In this document: piece after piece, positions 32,734-38,840 of the stretch
How positions within the stretch are numbered: the stretch's first letter is position 1
How the letters are laid out: the number at the start of each line of letters is the position of its first letter
Assembly (NCBI GenBank): GCA_031272195.1
Contig: JAISUF010000104.1
Location: 1-38,840, forward strand
DNA length: 38,840 nucleotides
Direction: 5' to 3'
DNA from: Propionibacteriaceae bacterium
GTDB lineage: Bacteria; Actinomycetota; Actinomycetes; Propionibacteriales; Propionibacteriaceae
Notes under the pieces: generated by a model
The model's input: the letters and a program-made list of their open reading frames with translations, nothing else
Database searches by the model: none
Told to the model about the DNA's origin: nothing
Translations under genes and position numbers: made by a program

Positions 32734-32739
32734 GTAAGC

Positions 32740-33963
32740 ATGGAACGACCCACAGTCCTCTCGATGGTTCTCGCTGGAGGGGAGGGCAAGCGGCTCATGC
32801 CACTGACGGCAGACCGGGCCAAGCCGGCCGTCCCCTTCGGCGGCACCTACCGCCTCATCGACTTCGTGTTGTCCAATTTGGTCAACTCCGGCCTGACCCA
32901 GATCTGCGTCTTGACGCAGTACAAGTCGCACTCGCTGGACCGCCACGTGTCGGTGGCCTGGCGGCTGTCGACCATGCTGGGCATGTACGTGACGTCGGTG
33001 CCCGCCCAGCAGCGCACGGGCAAGCAGTGGTACATGGGCTCGGCCGACGCCATCTACCAGTCGATGAACCTGATCAACGACGCCGACCCGGAGTACGTCG
33101 TCGTCTTCGGCGCCGACAACATCTACCGCATGGACATCGCCGCCATGCTGGAGGCCCACATCGACTCGGGCATGGCCTGCACGGTGGCCGGCATCCGCGT
33201 GCCGCGCCACGAGGCGCACGCCTTCGGCATTATCGACGCCGCCGACGACGCCAAGATCCGCGAGTTCTTGGAGAAGCCGGCCGACCCGCCGGGCCTGCCC
33301 GACTCGCCCGAGGAGTCGTTCGCCTCGATGGGCAACTACATCTTCACCCGCAAGGCCTTCGTCGAGGCGCTGCTGGACGACGCCGCCGACATGGAGTCGC
33401 GCCACGACATGGGCGGCAACATCATCCCCGAGTTCGTCAAGTCCGGCCAGGCGCAGGTCTACGACTTCACCAAGAACCGGGTGCCCGGGGCGACCGAGAA
33501 AGACATCAACTACTGGCGCGACGTCGGCACCATCCCCGCCTACCACCACGCCCACATGGATCTGATCTCGGTCGAGCCGGAGTTCAACCTCTACAACTCG
33601 CGCTGGCCGATCTGGACCTCCCAGGAGCAGCAGCCGGGCGCCAAGTTCACCCTGCGCGGCACCGCCGAGGACTCGATTGTCGCCAACGGCTGCGTCATCT
33701 CCGGCGGCGACGTCGACCGGTCGGTGCTCTCGCCCAACGTCCACGTCGAGAAGTGGGCCCGCATCGAGCACTCGGTGATCTTCAACAACTGCCGCATCGG
33801 GCGCAACGCCGTGGTCCACAACACCATCCTGGACAAGAACGTCGTCGTGCCCGACGGCGTCGAGATCGGCCTCAACGCGGAGCACGACCAGGCCCGCGGC
33901 TTCTACGTCGAGCAGGGTGTGACGGTGGTGCCCAAGAACACGGTCGTCCCGAACGCCTGGTAG
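32740..33963 (+). CDS. glgC: Glucose-1-phosphate adenylyltransferase
   Basis: GlgC makes ADP-glucose from ATP and glucose-1-phosphate, the committed step of glycogen synthesis. The 407-residue product has the nucleotide loop [18 protein letters not shown] with [19 protein letters not shown], the [10 protein letters not shown] segment and the substrate site EKPADPPG, with a C-terminal beta-helix domain (about 290-400). The family's allosteric regulation by fructose-bisphosphate-like activators is likely but not shown. ATG 32740 fits the leaderless promoter. Confidence 0.96.
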   Translation: MERPTVLSMVLAGGEGKRLMPLTADRAKPAVPFGGTYRLIDFVLSNLVNSGLTQICVLTQYKSHSLDRHVSVAWRLSTMLGMYVTSVPAQQRTGKQWYMGSADAIYQSMNLINDADPEYVVVFGADNIYRMDIAAMLEAHIDSGMACTVAGIRVPRHEAHAFGIIDAADDAKIREFLEKPADPPGLPDSPEESFASMGNYIFTRKAFVEALLDDAADMESRHDMGGNIIPEFVKSGQAQVYDFTKNRVPGATEKDINYWRDVGTIPAYHHAHMDLISVEPEFNLYNSRWPIWTSQEQQPGAKFTLRGTAEDSIVANGCVISGGDVDRSVLSPNVHVEKWARIEHSVIFNNCRIGRNAVVHNTILDKNVVVPDGVEIGLNAEHDQARGFYVEQGVTVVPKNTVVPNAW

Positions 33964-33994
33964 CTCCGGGGGTCCGTGCGGCCGCGGCCCGGAC

Positions 33995-34030
33995 GCCGGC
34001 CCCTTCGGCGAGTGACGGGCGGGGGCCGGC
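33995..34030 (+). terminator. Likely glgC terminator hairpin
   Basis: GCCGGCCCC (33995-34003) and GGGGCCGGC (34022-34030) are perfect 9-bp arms around an 18-base loop, between glgC and proS. No T run follows. Confidence 0.5.
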
Positions 34031-34049
34031 CCGCGCGGCCGATTGGCGG

Positions 34050-34055
34050 TAGGCT
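34050..34055 (+). promoter_or_regulatory. proS -10 element, predicted leaderless
   Basis: TAGGCT ends eight bases before the GTG at 34064, with no Shine-Dalgarno sequence and no clear -35. Confidence 0.45.
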
Positions 34056-34063
34056 TGGGCAGC

Positions 34064-35848
34064 GTGATTGCCAGACTGTCGACCTATTTCGCGCGCACGC
34101 TGCGCCAAGACCCCGCCGACGCCGAGGTGCCCAGCCACAAGTGGCTGGTCCGGGCCGGCTATGTGCGCCGGGTCTCGCCCGGCCTGTACTCGTGGCTGCC
34201 GCTGGGGCTGCGGGTGATGCGGCGCATCGAGCAGATCGTGCGCGAGGAGATGGACCAGATCGGTTTCGAGGTGCGCTTCCCGGCGCTGCTGCCGCGCGAG
34301 CCCTACGAGCAGACCAACCGCTGGGTCGAGTACGGCCCCAACCTGTTCCGGTTGAAGGACCGCAAGGGCGCCGACTACCTGCTGGGGCCGACCCACGAGG
34401 AGATGTTCACCTTGATGGTCAAGGACTTGTACTCCTCGTACAAGGACCTGCCGCTGATCATCTACCAGATCCAGACCAAGTTCCGCGACGAGGCTCGGCC
34501 ACGGGCCGGGCTGCTGCGCTGCCGCGAGTTCGTCATGAAGGACTCCTACAGCTTCGACGTCGACGACGCCGGTCTGGCCGTCGGCTACGCCAAGCACCGC
34601 GACGCCTACATCAAGATCTTCGACCGGCTGGGATTGGAGTACGTCATCGTCAACGCCATGTCGGGGGCGATGGGCGGTTCGGCCTCGGAGGAGTTCCTGG
34701 CGCTGTGCGACAACGGCGAGGACACCTTCGTGCAGTCCGACGGCGGTTTCGCCGCCAACGCCGAGGCGGTCCGCTTCCCGGTGGCAGCGCCGGTCGACGC
34801 GGCCGGGGTCGGCCCGGTCCAGGTGATCGACACGCCCGGCACGGGCACCATCGCCGAGCTGGTCGAGGCCGTCAACGCCGCCTATCCGCGGGCCGAGGGC
34901 CCGTGGCAGGCCGCCGACACGCTGAAGAACGTCGTCTTCATGCTGACCCATCCCGATGGCGCCAAAGAGCCGCTAGTCGTCGGCTTGCCCGGCGACCGCG
35001 AAGTCGACCTCAAGCGCCTGGCGGCCGCCGTCGACCCGGCCGTTGCCGAGCCGTTCTCGCCGGAGGACTTCGCCGCCCACCCGGCCCTGGTCAAGGGCTA
35101 CATCGGCCCTGTCAAGGTCGCCGACGGTCGAGCCGAGCAGTTCCTGGGCGAGCAGGCCCCGGCCCGTGTGCGCTATCTGACCGATCCGCGCGTCGGCGAG
35201 GGCACCCGCTGGGTGACGGGTGCCAACATCGCCGACAAGCACCAGCTCGATGTTGTCGCCGGGCGTGATTTCACCGCCGACGGCGTCATCGACGTGGCCG
35301 AGATCCGTGAAGGAGACCCGGCCCCCGACGGCTCCGGCCCGCTGCGGCTGGCCCGGGGCATCGAGATCGGCCACATCTTCCAGCTCGGCCGCAAGTACGC
35401 GCAGGCCCTCGGCCTGGAAGTGCTCGACCGCAACGGCAAGCTGGTGACTGTGACGATGGGCTCCTACGGCGTCGGCGTGTCCCGGCTGGTGGCGACCATC
35501 GCCGAGGCGACCTGCGACGACAAGGGCCTGTGCTGGCCGCGCAACGTCGCCCCGTTCGACGTCCACATCGTCATCGCCGGCAAGGGCGACGACCAGGCGC
35601 GGGCCGCCGAGGAGCTGGCCGCCGAGCTGGACCGGTTGGGCGTCGAGGTGTTGTTGGACGACCGCTCGGCCAGTCCCGGCGTCAAGTTCGCCGACGCCGA
35701 GCTGCTGGGCGTGCCGACGATCGTCGTCATCGGCAGGGGACTGGCCGACGGGGTGGTCGAGTTGCGCGACCGCGCCAGCGGCCAGACCGCCAACCTTCCG
35801 GTGGGAGAGGCCGCCGCCCGGATCGCGGCCGTCGCGGGCGGCGACTGA
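34064..35848 (+). CDS. proS: Proline--tRNA ligase, bacterial type with editing domain
   Basis: ProRS charges tRNA-Pro. The 594-residue length is that of the bacterial (E. coli-like) class with a YbaK-like editing insertion, here about residues 225-400. Class II motifs are visible: motif 1 region [20 protein letters not shown], motif 2 [19 protein letters not shown], and motif 3 [18 protein letters not shown]. An anticodon-binding domain follows (about 490-590, [15 protein letters not shown]). I chose GTG 34064 over an in-frame TTG at 34043 because of the -10 at 34050. proS ahead of rimP-nusA is the standard actinobacterial order. Confidence 0.95.
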   Translation: MIARLSTYFARTLRQDPADAEVPSHKWLVRAGYVRRVSPGLYSWLPLGLRVMRRIEQIVREEMDQIGFEVRFPALLPREPYEQTNRWVEYGPNLFRLKDRKGADYLLGPTHEEMFTLMVKDLYSSYKDLPLIIYQIQTKFRDEARPRAGLLRCREFVMKDSYSFDVDDAGLAVGYAKHRDAYIKIFDRLGLEYVIVNAMSGAMGGSASEEFLALCDNGEDTFVQSDGGFAANAEAVRFPVAAPVDAAGVGPVQVIDTPGTGTIAELVEAVNAAYPRAEGPWQAADTLKNVVFMLTHPDGAKEPLVVGLPGDREVDLKRLAAAVDPAVAEPFSPEDFAAHPALVKGYIGPVKVADGRAEQFLGEQAPARVRYLTDPRVGEGTRWVTGANIADKHQLDVVAGRDFTADGVIDVAEIREGDPAPDGSGPLRLARGIEIGHIFQLGRKYAQALGLEVLDRNGKLVTVTMGSYGVGVSRLVATIAEATCDDKGLCWPRNVAPFDVHIVIAGKGDDQARAAEELAAELDRLGVEVLLDDRSASPGVKFADAELLGVPTIVVIGRGLADGVVELRDRASGQTANLPVGEAAARIAAVAGGD

Positions 35849-35893
35849 GGGCCAGCCCGGTTCGCTCTCGGCCAAGCGCCGCGACCGCCGCCA

Positions 35894-35920
35894 TTGTCGG
35901 CCCGGCGCGTCTTGTAATAT
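35894..35920 (+). promoter_or_regulatory. Promoter of the DUF4870-like gene
   Basis: TAATAT (35915-35920) with TTGTCG (35894-35899) 15 bases upstream. The leader to the ATG at 35979 is about 52 bases and ends with GGAAGGA. Confidence 0.5.
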
Positions 35921-35978
35921 GCTGGGTGCCAGCCAGTCGGCAAGGTGGACCCCCACCAACTTGGAAGGAAAATTATCA

Positions 35979-36329
35979 ATGAGCGACCAATACAACCCTC
36001 AGGCGGCCCCGCAGGGCTCGAACGACAAGCTGATGTCGATCCTGTCCTACCTCGGCATCCTGTTCATCGTCCCGCTCATCACCGGCGACTACAAGAAGTC
36101 CGAGGTGGTGAAGTTCCACTTGAACCAGGGCATCGTGCTGTTCATTGTGGCCATCGTCGGTTCGATAGTCTGCAGCATCGTGGCCAACATCGTTGGCTTC
36201 CTGTGGTGGCTGGGCTCGGTGTGGAGTCTGTTGATCCTGGTGCTGGTGATCCTCGGCATCGTCAACGCCGCCAACAGCAAGCAGGAGCCGCTGCCGGTCG
36301 TCGGCACGCTGTTCACCGTCATCAAGTGA
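35979..36329 (+). CDS. DUF4870/Tic20-like small membrane protein
   Basis: A 116-residue membrane protein. After a short polar N-terminus (MSDQYNPQAAPQGSNDKL), the segment LMSILSYLGILFIVPLITG, the short loop with FHLNQGIVLF and two further hydrophobic helices (about 48-68 and 75-95) fit the DUF4870/Tic20-like pattern. Function is unknown. ATG 35979 has AAGGA at 35965-35969. It interrupts the usual proS-to-rimP neighbourhood and is followed by its own terminator, so it is probably a single-gene unit. Confidence 0.8.
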   Translation: MSDQYNPQAAPQGSNDKLMSILSYLGILFIVPLITGDYKKSEVVKFHLNQGIVLFIVAIVGSIVCSIVANIVGFLWWLGSVWSLLILVLVILGIVNAANSKQEPLPVVGTLFTVIK

Positions 36330-36382
36330 GGCTTCGGCGATCATCGTAGAGCGGATGGGCGCAACCGCCCAAGCCGCGCCGG

Positions 36383-36432
36383 GCCCCCGCCACGACGTCC
36401 CTCCCGGACTGGTGGCGGGGGCTTCGCGTTGT
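36383..36432 (+). terminator. Terminator before rimP
   Basis: GCCCCCGCCAC (36383-36393) and GTGGCGGGGGC (36412-36422) are perfect 11-bp arms around an 18-base loop, followed by TTCGCGTTGTT. Confidence 0.65.
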
Positions 36433-36490
36433 TGGCGTATCATGGGCCTACAACCGCAGTTGACAATTGCACGGGACAATCGGATCGGGG

Positions 36491-36958
36491 ATGAACATGG
36501 ACTCAGGCCTTATCGAGACTTGGATCTCCCCGGTCGTGGCGGCCAACGGCCTTGAGATCGACCGAATCGAGATCCGGCCCGCCGGTCGGCGCAAACTGGT
36601 CCAGATCTTTCTCGACGGCGACGGCCCCGACGGGCGCGGCCCCTCGCTGGACGAGATCGCCTCGGCGACGGTCCAGCTCTCGCGGCTGCTCGATGAATTG
36701 GTTGCCTCCAACCAGCCCTACACCTTGGAGGTGTCCTCGCGCGGCGTCAGCCGCCCCCTGACGCAGGCCAAGCATTTCCGCCGCAACATCGGTCGGCTGG
36801 TGCGTTTGCAATTGGCCGACGGCGAGGTGACCGGACGCATCGCCGCGGTGGACGAAGACCGGGTGGTGGTGGCCGTCGACGGGCAAGAGCGGGCTTTGGC
36901 GCTGGCGGACATCGCCAAAGCGGTGGTCCAAGTTGAGATGGCGAAGCTGGAGGACTGA
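36491..36958 (+). CDS. rimP: Ribosome maturation factor RimP
   Basis: RimP assists 30S subunit maturation. The 155-residue protein has the family layout: N-terminal alpha/beta domain ([20 protein letters not shown]), then [21 protein letters not shown] and [25 protein letters not shown], which is a strongly conserved block, and a C-terminal SH3-like barrel. ATG 36491 has GGATCGGGG just upstream; ATG 36497 is an alternative. The stop overlaps the nusA start (TGATG). TTGACA at 36460-36465 may belong to its promoter but has no suitable -10. Confidence 0.93.
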   Translation: MNMDSGLIETWISPVVAANGLEIDRIEIRPAGRRKLVQIFLDGDGPDGRGPSLDEIASATVQLSRLLDELVASNQPYTLEVSSRGVSRPLTQAKHFRRNIGRLVRLQLADGEVTGRIAAVDEDRVVVAVDGQERALALADIAKAVVQVEMAKLED

Positions 36959-37923
36959 TGGACATCGACATGACGGCGCTGCGGGCGCTGGAGCGCGACA
37001 AGGAGATCAGCATGGACGTGCTGGTCCGGGCCTTGGAAGACGCCCTGCTGAACGCCTACAACAAGACCAAGGGCGCCAAAGAGGGGGCCAGGGCCGTGCT
37101 GGACCGCAAGACCGGCGCGGTCAAGGTCGTCGTGCCGCAAACCGACGAGAACAACCTCGTCGTCGGCGAGTACGAGGACACCCCGGAGGGTTTCGGCCGG
37201 GTAGCGGCTGCCACCGCCCGGCAGGTCATCACTCAGCGGCTGCGCGAGGCCGAGGACGAGCAGAAATTCGGCCACTTCTCCGGCGCCGAGGGCGACATCC
37301 TGCTTGGCGTCGTGCAGCAAGACGGCGACAACAAGACCGTCCGGGTCGACCTGGGGTCGATCGAGGCGATCCTGCCGGTGGCCGAGCAGGCGCCCGGCGA
37401 GGACTACGCGCACGGCAAGCGGCTGCGCGTCTACGTCGTCAGCGTGCGGCGCGACCTGCGCGGGCCGCAGGTGGTGGTCTCGCGCACCCATCCCAACCTG
37501 GTGCTGAAGCTGTTCAAGCTGGAGGTGCCCGAAATCGAGCAGGGCGTCGTCGAGATCAAGGCGATCGCCCGCGAGGCCGGCCATCGCACGAAGATCGCCG
37601 TCAAGTCCAACGATCCGAACGTCTCGGCCAAGGGGGCTTGCATCGGCCCGATGGGGCAGCGGGTGCGCGCCGTCATGCACGAGCTGAACGAGGAGAAGAT
37701 CGACATCATCGACTATGTCGACGACCCGGCCCGCTACGTCGCCCAGGCGCTGTCGCCGGCCAAGGTGACGTCGGTGCAGGTCGTCGACCCGGTCGCCAAA
37801 GCCGTCCGGGTGGTCGTGCCAGACTACCAGCTCTCGTTGGCGATCGGCCGCGAGGGCCAAAACGCCAGGCTGGCCAACCGCCTGACCGGCTGGCGCATCG
37901 ACATCCACTCCGACAGTGAGTGA
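36958..37923 (+). CDS. nusA: Transcription termination/antitermination protein NusA
   Basis: NusA binds RNA polymerase and modulates pausing and termination. The 321-residue protein has the N-terminal polymerase-binding domain (about 1-120), an S1 domain (about 125-195, [20 protein letters not shown]), and KH1 and KH2 ([54 protein letters not shown]). It lacks the C-terminal acidic repeats of E. coli NusA, as is usual in actinobacteria. Its end overlaps ylxR by 8 bases. Confidence 0.96.
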   Translation: MDIDMTALRALERDKEISMDVLVRALEDALLNAYNKTKGAKEGARAVLDRKTGAVKVVVPQTDENNLVVGEYEDTPEGFGRVAAATARQVITQRLREAEDEQKFGHFSGAEGDILLGVVQQDGDNKTVRVDLGSIEAILPVAEQAPGEDYAHGKRLRVYVVSVRRDLRGPQVVVSRTHPNLVLKLFKLEVPEIEQGVVEIKAIAREAGHRTKIAVKSNDPNVSAKGACIGPMGQRVRAVMHELNEEKIDIIDYVDDPARYVAQALSPAKVTSVQVVDPVAKAVRVVVPDYQLSLAIGREGQNARLANRLTGWRIDIHSDSE

Positions 37924-38122
37924 GCCGATCAGGATGTGCCTGGCCTGCCGCCAGCGCGCCCCGAAGGCCGAGTTGACGCGGCTGGTGGCGCGAGACGGGC
38001 GCTACGAGGTGGACCCGACCGGCCGGGCCCAAACCAGGGGCGCGTACTCGCATCCGGGCTGCCTGGAGAAGTCGCTGTGCCGCCCGGTGAGACGACGCGG
38101 GCCGGCGTCGCCAACTGTTTGA
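37916..38122 (+). CDS. YlxR family RNA-binding-like protein, short C-terminus
   Basis: YlxR proteins lie between nusA and infB and may regulate gene expression or bind RNA. The 68-residue product has the family core [18 protein letters not shown], the [18 protein letters not shown] signature and the CLEKSL helix start. The GTG 37916 start overlaps the nusA stop by 8 bases. The C-terminal residues [14 protein letters not shown] end earlier than in homologues I know (about 80-100 residues), so the tail may be shortened or frameshifted. Function of the family is poorly known. Confidence 0.85.
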   Translation: MSEPIRMCLACRQRAPKAELTRLVARDGRYEVDPTGRAQTRGAYSHPGCLEKSLCRPVRRRGPASPTV

Positions 38123-38371
38123 GTTGTGCCAGGCGCGCGGTCGACTCTTGGCGGTGCGCCAACACGCGAGCGACCCGACGCGATGGCGGACGGCTGGTCG
38201 GTTATGAGTTTTGGCCCCAGGCGCGATAAGCTTTTCTTTGCGCGTCTGCCGACAACCGGCAAACACAACCAGAAGGTGGGTTAACGCTCATGACCTCTCG
38301 ATGAGAATCCTGAAATGAGCACGCACAACAACTAGCTGGTCCGCGCCTTCACGCGGACGAGAAGGAGAGTA
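38123..38371 (+). promoter_or_regulatory. infB leader region
   Basis: The 249 bases hold several elements. TAAGCT (38227-38232) is a possible -10. TGCCG (38247-38251) and CGGCA (38257-38261) form a small stem. A purine-rich AGAAGGTGGG (38271-38280) precedes three overlapping minicistrons (38290-38335). GTCCGCG (38339-38345) and CGCGGAC (38352-38358) form a 7-bp hairpin ending four bases before the infB AAGGAG. Together they look like a translational control leader, but this is inference. Confidence 0.5.
38290..38335 (+). other. Three overlapping minicistrons before infB
   Basis: ATG 38290 encodes MTSR and stops at 38304; ATG 38301 encodes MRILK and stops at 38318; ATG 38315 encodes MSTHNN and stops at 38335. 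Each junction is an ATGA overlap. AAGGTGGG (38273-38280) is nine bases before the first ATG. Each frame is too short for coding statistics, so the evidence is the repeated overlap. Confidence 0.35.
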
Positions 38372-38840
38372 GTGGCCGTCCGCGTTCACGAGCTTGCCAA
38401 AGAGCTCGGGCTACCAAGCAAAGAACTGCTGAAGATCATCAACGACCTGGGCGAGTACGTCAAGGCGACTTCGTCGACCATCGAACTGCCCGTCCAGCGC
38501 CGGGCCAGGGAGAAGGTCGCCGAGTTGCGGGCGGCCCAGGAAGCCGCCGAGCCGAAACCGGCCAAGGCCCCGGCCAAGAAGGCCGCGGCGCAGGCGCCGG
38601 AGGCCGAACCGGCCCCCGAGCCCGCCGCTGGCACGGCCGAACCGGCGGCCCAGGCGGCCGCCGAGGCGCCAGGCGCGGTCGCCGTCGAGACGCCGCCCGT
38701 GCCAGCCGCCGAAGCCCCCGCACCCGAGGCGGCGCCGGCCAAACCCCCGACCCCCGTCGCGCCGGCCGTGGCGCCGGCCCCCGCCCCCCCCCCCCCCCCC
38801 ACCCCCGCGGCAACCCCCGCGCCGCCCGGGGGCCCCGGCG
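38372..38840 (+). CDS. infB: Translation initiation factor IF-2, 3' truncated by window edge
   Basis: IF-2 is the GTPase that brings fMet-tRNA to the 30S subunit. Only the first 156 codons are in the window. The N-terminal IF2_N motif is clear ([20 protein letters not shown], then [18 protein letters not shown]), followed by the usual Ala/Pro/Lys-rich linker. The GTPase domain lies beyond the edge. GTG 38372 has AAGGAG at 38362-38367 just upstream. A run of 17 C at 38784-38800 near the edge encodes part of a poly-Pro stretch and may be an assembly fault. The frame stays open to the last base. Confidence 0.92.
   Translation, partial: MAVRVHELAKELGLPSKELLKIINDLGEYVKATSSTIELPVQRRAREKVAELRAAQEAAEPKPAKAPAKKAAAQAPEAEPAPEPAAGTAEPAAQAAAEAPGAVAVETPPVPAAEAPAPEAAPAKPPTPVAPAVAPAPAPPPPPTPAATPAPPGGPG

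Noticed and set aside
31806-34052. 748-codon plus-strand frame running across glgA and glgC
   Set aside because: It is antisense to glgA and out of frame with glgC, both of which have full families of motifs and consistent promoters.
36432-36480. rimP promoter from TTGACA (36460-36465), TATCAT or GACAAT
   Set aside because: Each good hexamer lacks a partner at 15-19 bases; no single pair can be preferred.
1-38840. Defence islands, prophage, IS elements, CRISPR arrays or toxin-antitoxin genes
   Set aside because: No integrase, transposase, terminase, Cas, restriction or toxin-like gene and no regularly spaced direct repeats with unique spacers were found.

Overview
This window is a piece of a high-GC Actinomycetota chromosome, most likely class Actinomycetes. 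The evidence is the very high GC, frequent GTG and TTG starts, and several actinobacterial marker genes and gene orders: rplS-lepB-rnhB-DUF2469-yraN-comM-dprA, dapD/dapE-LOG-DivIVA-like-DUF3117-glgA/glgC, and proS-rimP-nusA-ylxR-infB. I cannot place it to genus. I see no prophage, insertion sequence, CRISPR array, toxin-antitoxin pair or recognisable defence system; this is mostly core housekeeping DNA.

Layout. 1-6.4 kb: the 3' part of thiL, then rplS, signal peptidase lepB, RNase HII, DUF2469, YraN nuclease-like protein, ComM and DprA, many joined by stop/start overlaps. 6.5-8.2 kb: a LysR regulator divergent from an amino acid racemase. 8.2-8.6 kb: a gene-free stretch with nested inverted repeats, then tRNA-Leu(GAG) on the minus strand. 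8.8-12.1 kb: a Gly/Arg-rich TPR protein and a NagD-like HAD phosphatase. 12.2-14.1 kb: a complete biotin ECF transporter (bioY, ATPase, EcfT). 14.1-17.4 kb: lysA, hom, and a ThrH-like phosphotransferase where thrC/thrB would be expected. 17.6-24 kb: a Pro-rich single-pass membrane protein, transketolase, an EamA transporter and a VanW protein. 24.1-28.7 kb: 7Fe ferredoxin and dapC, then divergent dapD (with a transglycosylase-like exported protein) and dapE. 28.7-34 kb: LOG protein, DivIVA-like membrane protein, DUF3117, a strong terminator, and divergent glgA/glgC. 34-38.8 kb: proS, a DUF4870-like membrane protein, rimP-nusA-ylxR, and the start of infB, cut by the window end.

How the genes work together. 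Lysine/DAP biosynthesis is strongly represented (dapC, dapD, dapE, lysA, with hom on the competing threonine branch), beside cell-wall proteins (transglycosylase-like, VanW). glgC and glgA make ADP-glucose and the glycogen/maltose-1-phosphate precursor. The last block is a translation/transcription operon.

The most interesting signal is regulatory. About a dozen genes have a TAnnnT-like -10 hexamer ending 6-8 nt before the start codon and no Shine-Dalgarno sequence, which predicts leaderless mRNAs. In three cases the stop codon of the upstream gene lies inside that -10 hexamer. The second is a chain of three overlapping minicistrons plus a hairpin in the leader of infB.
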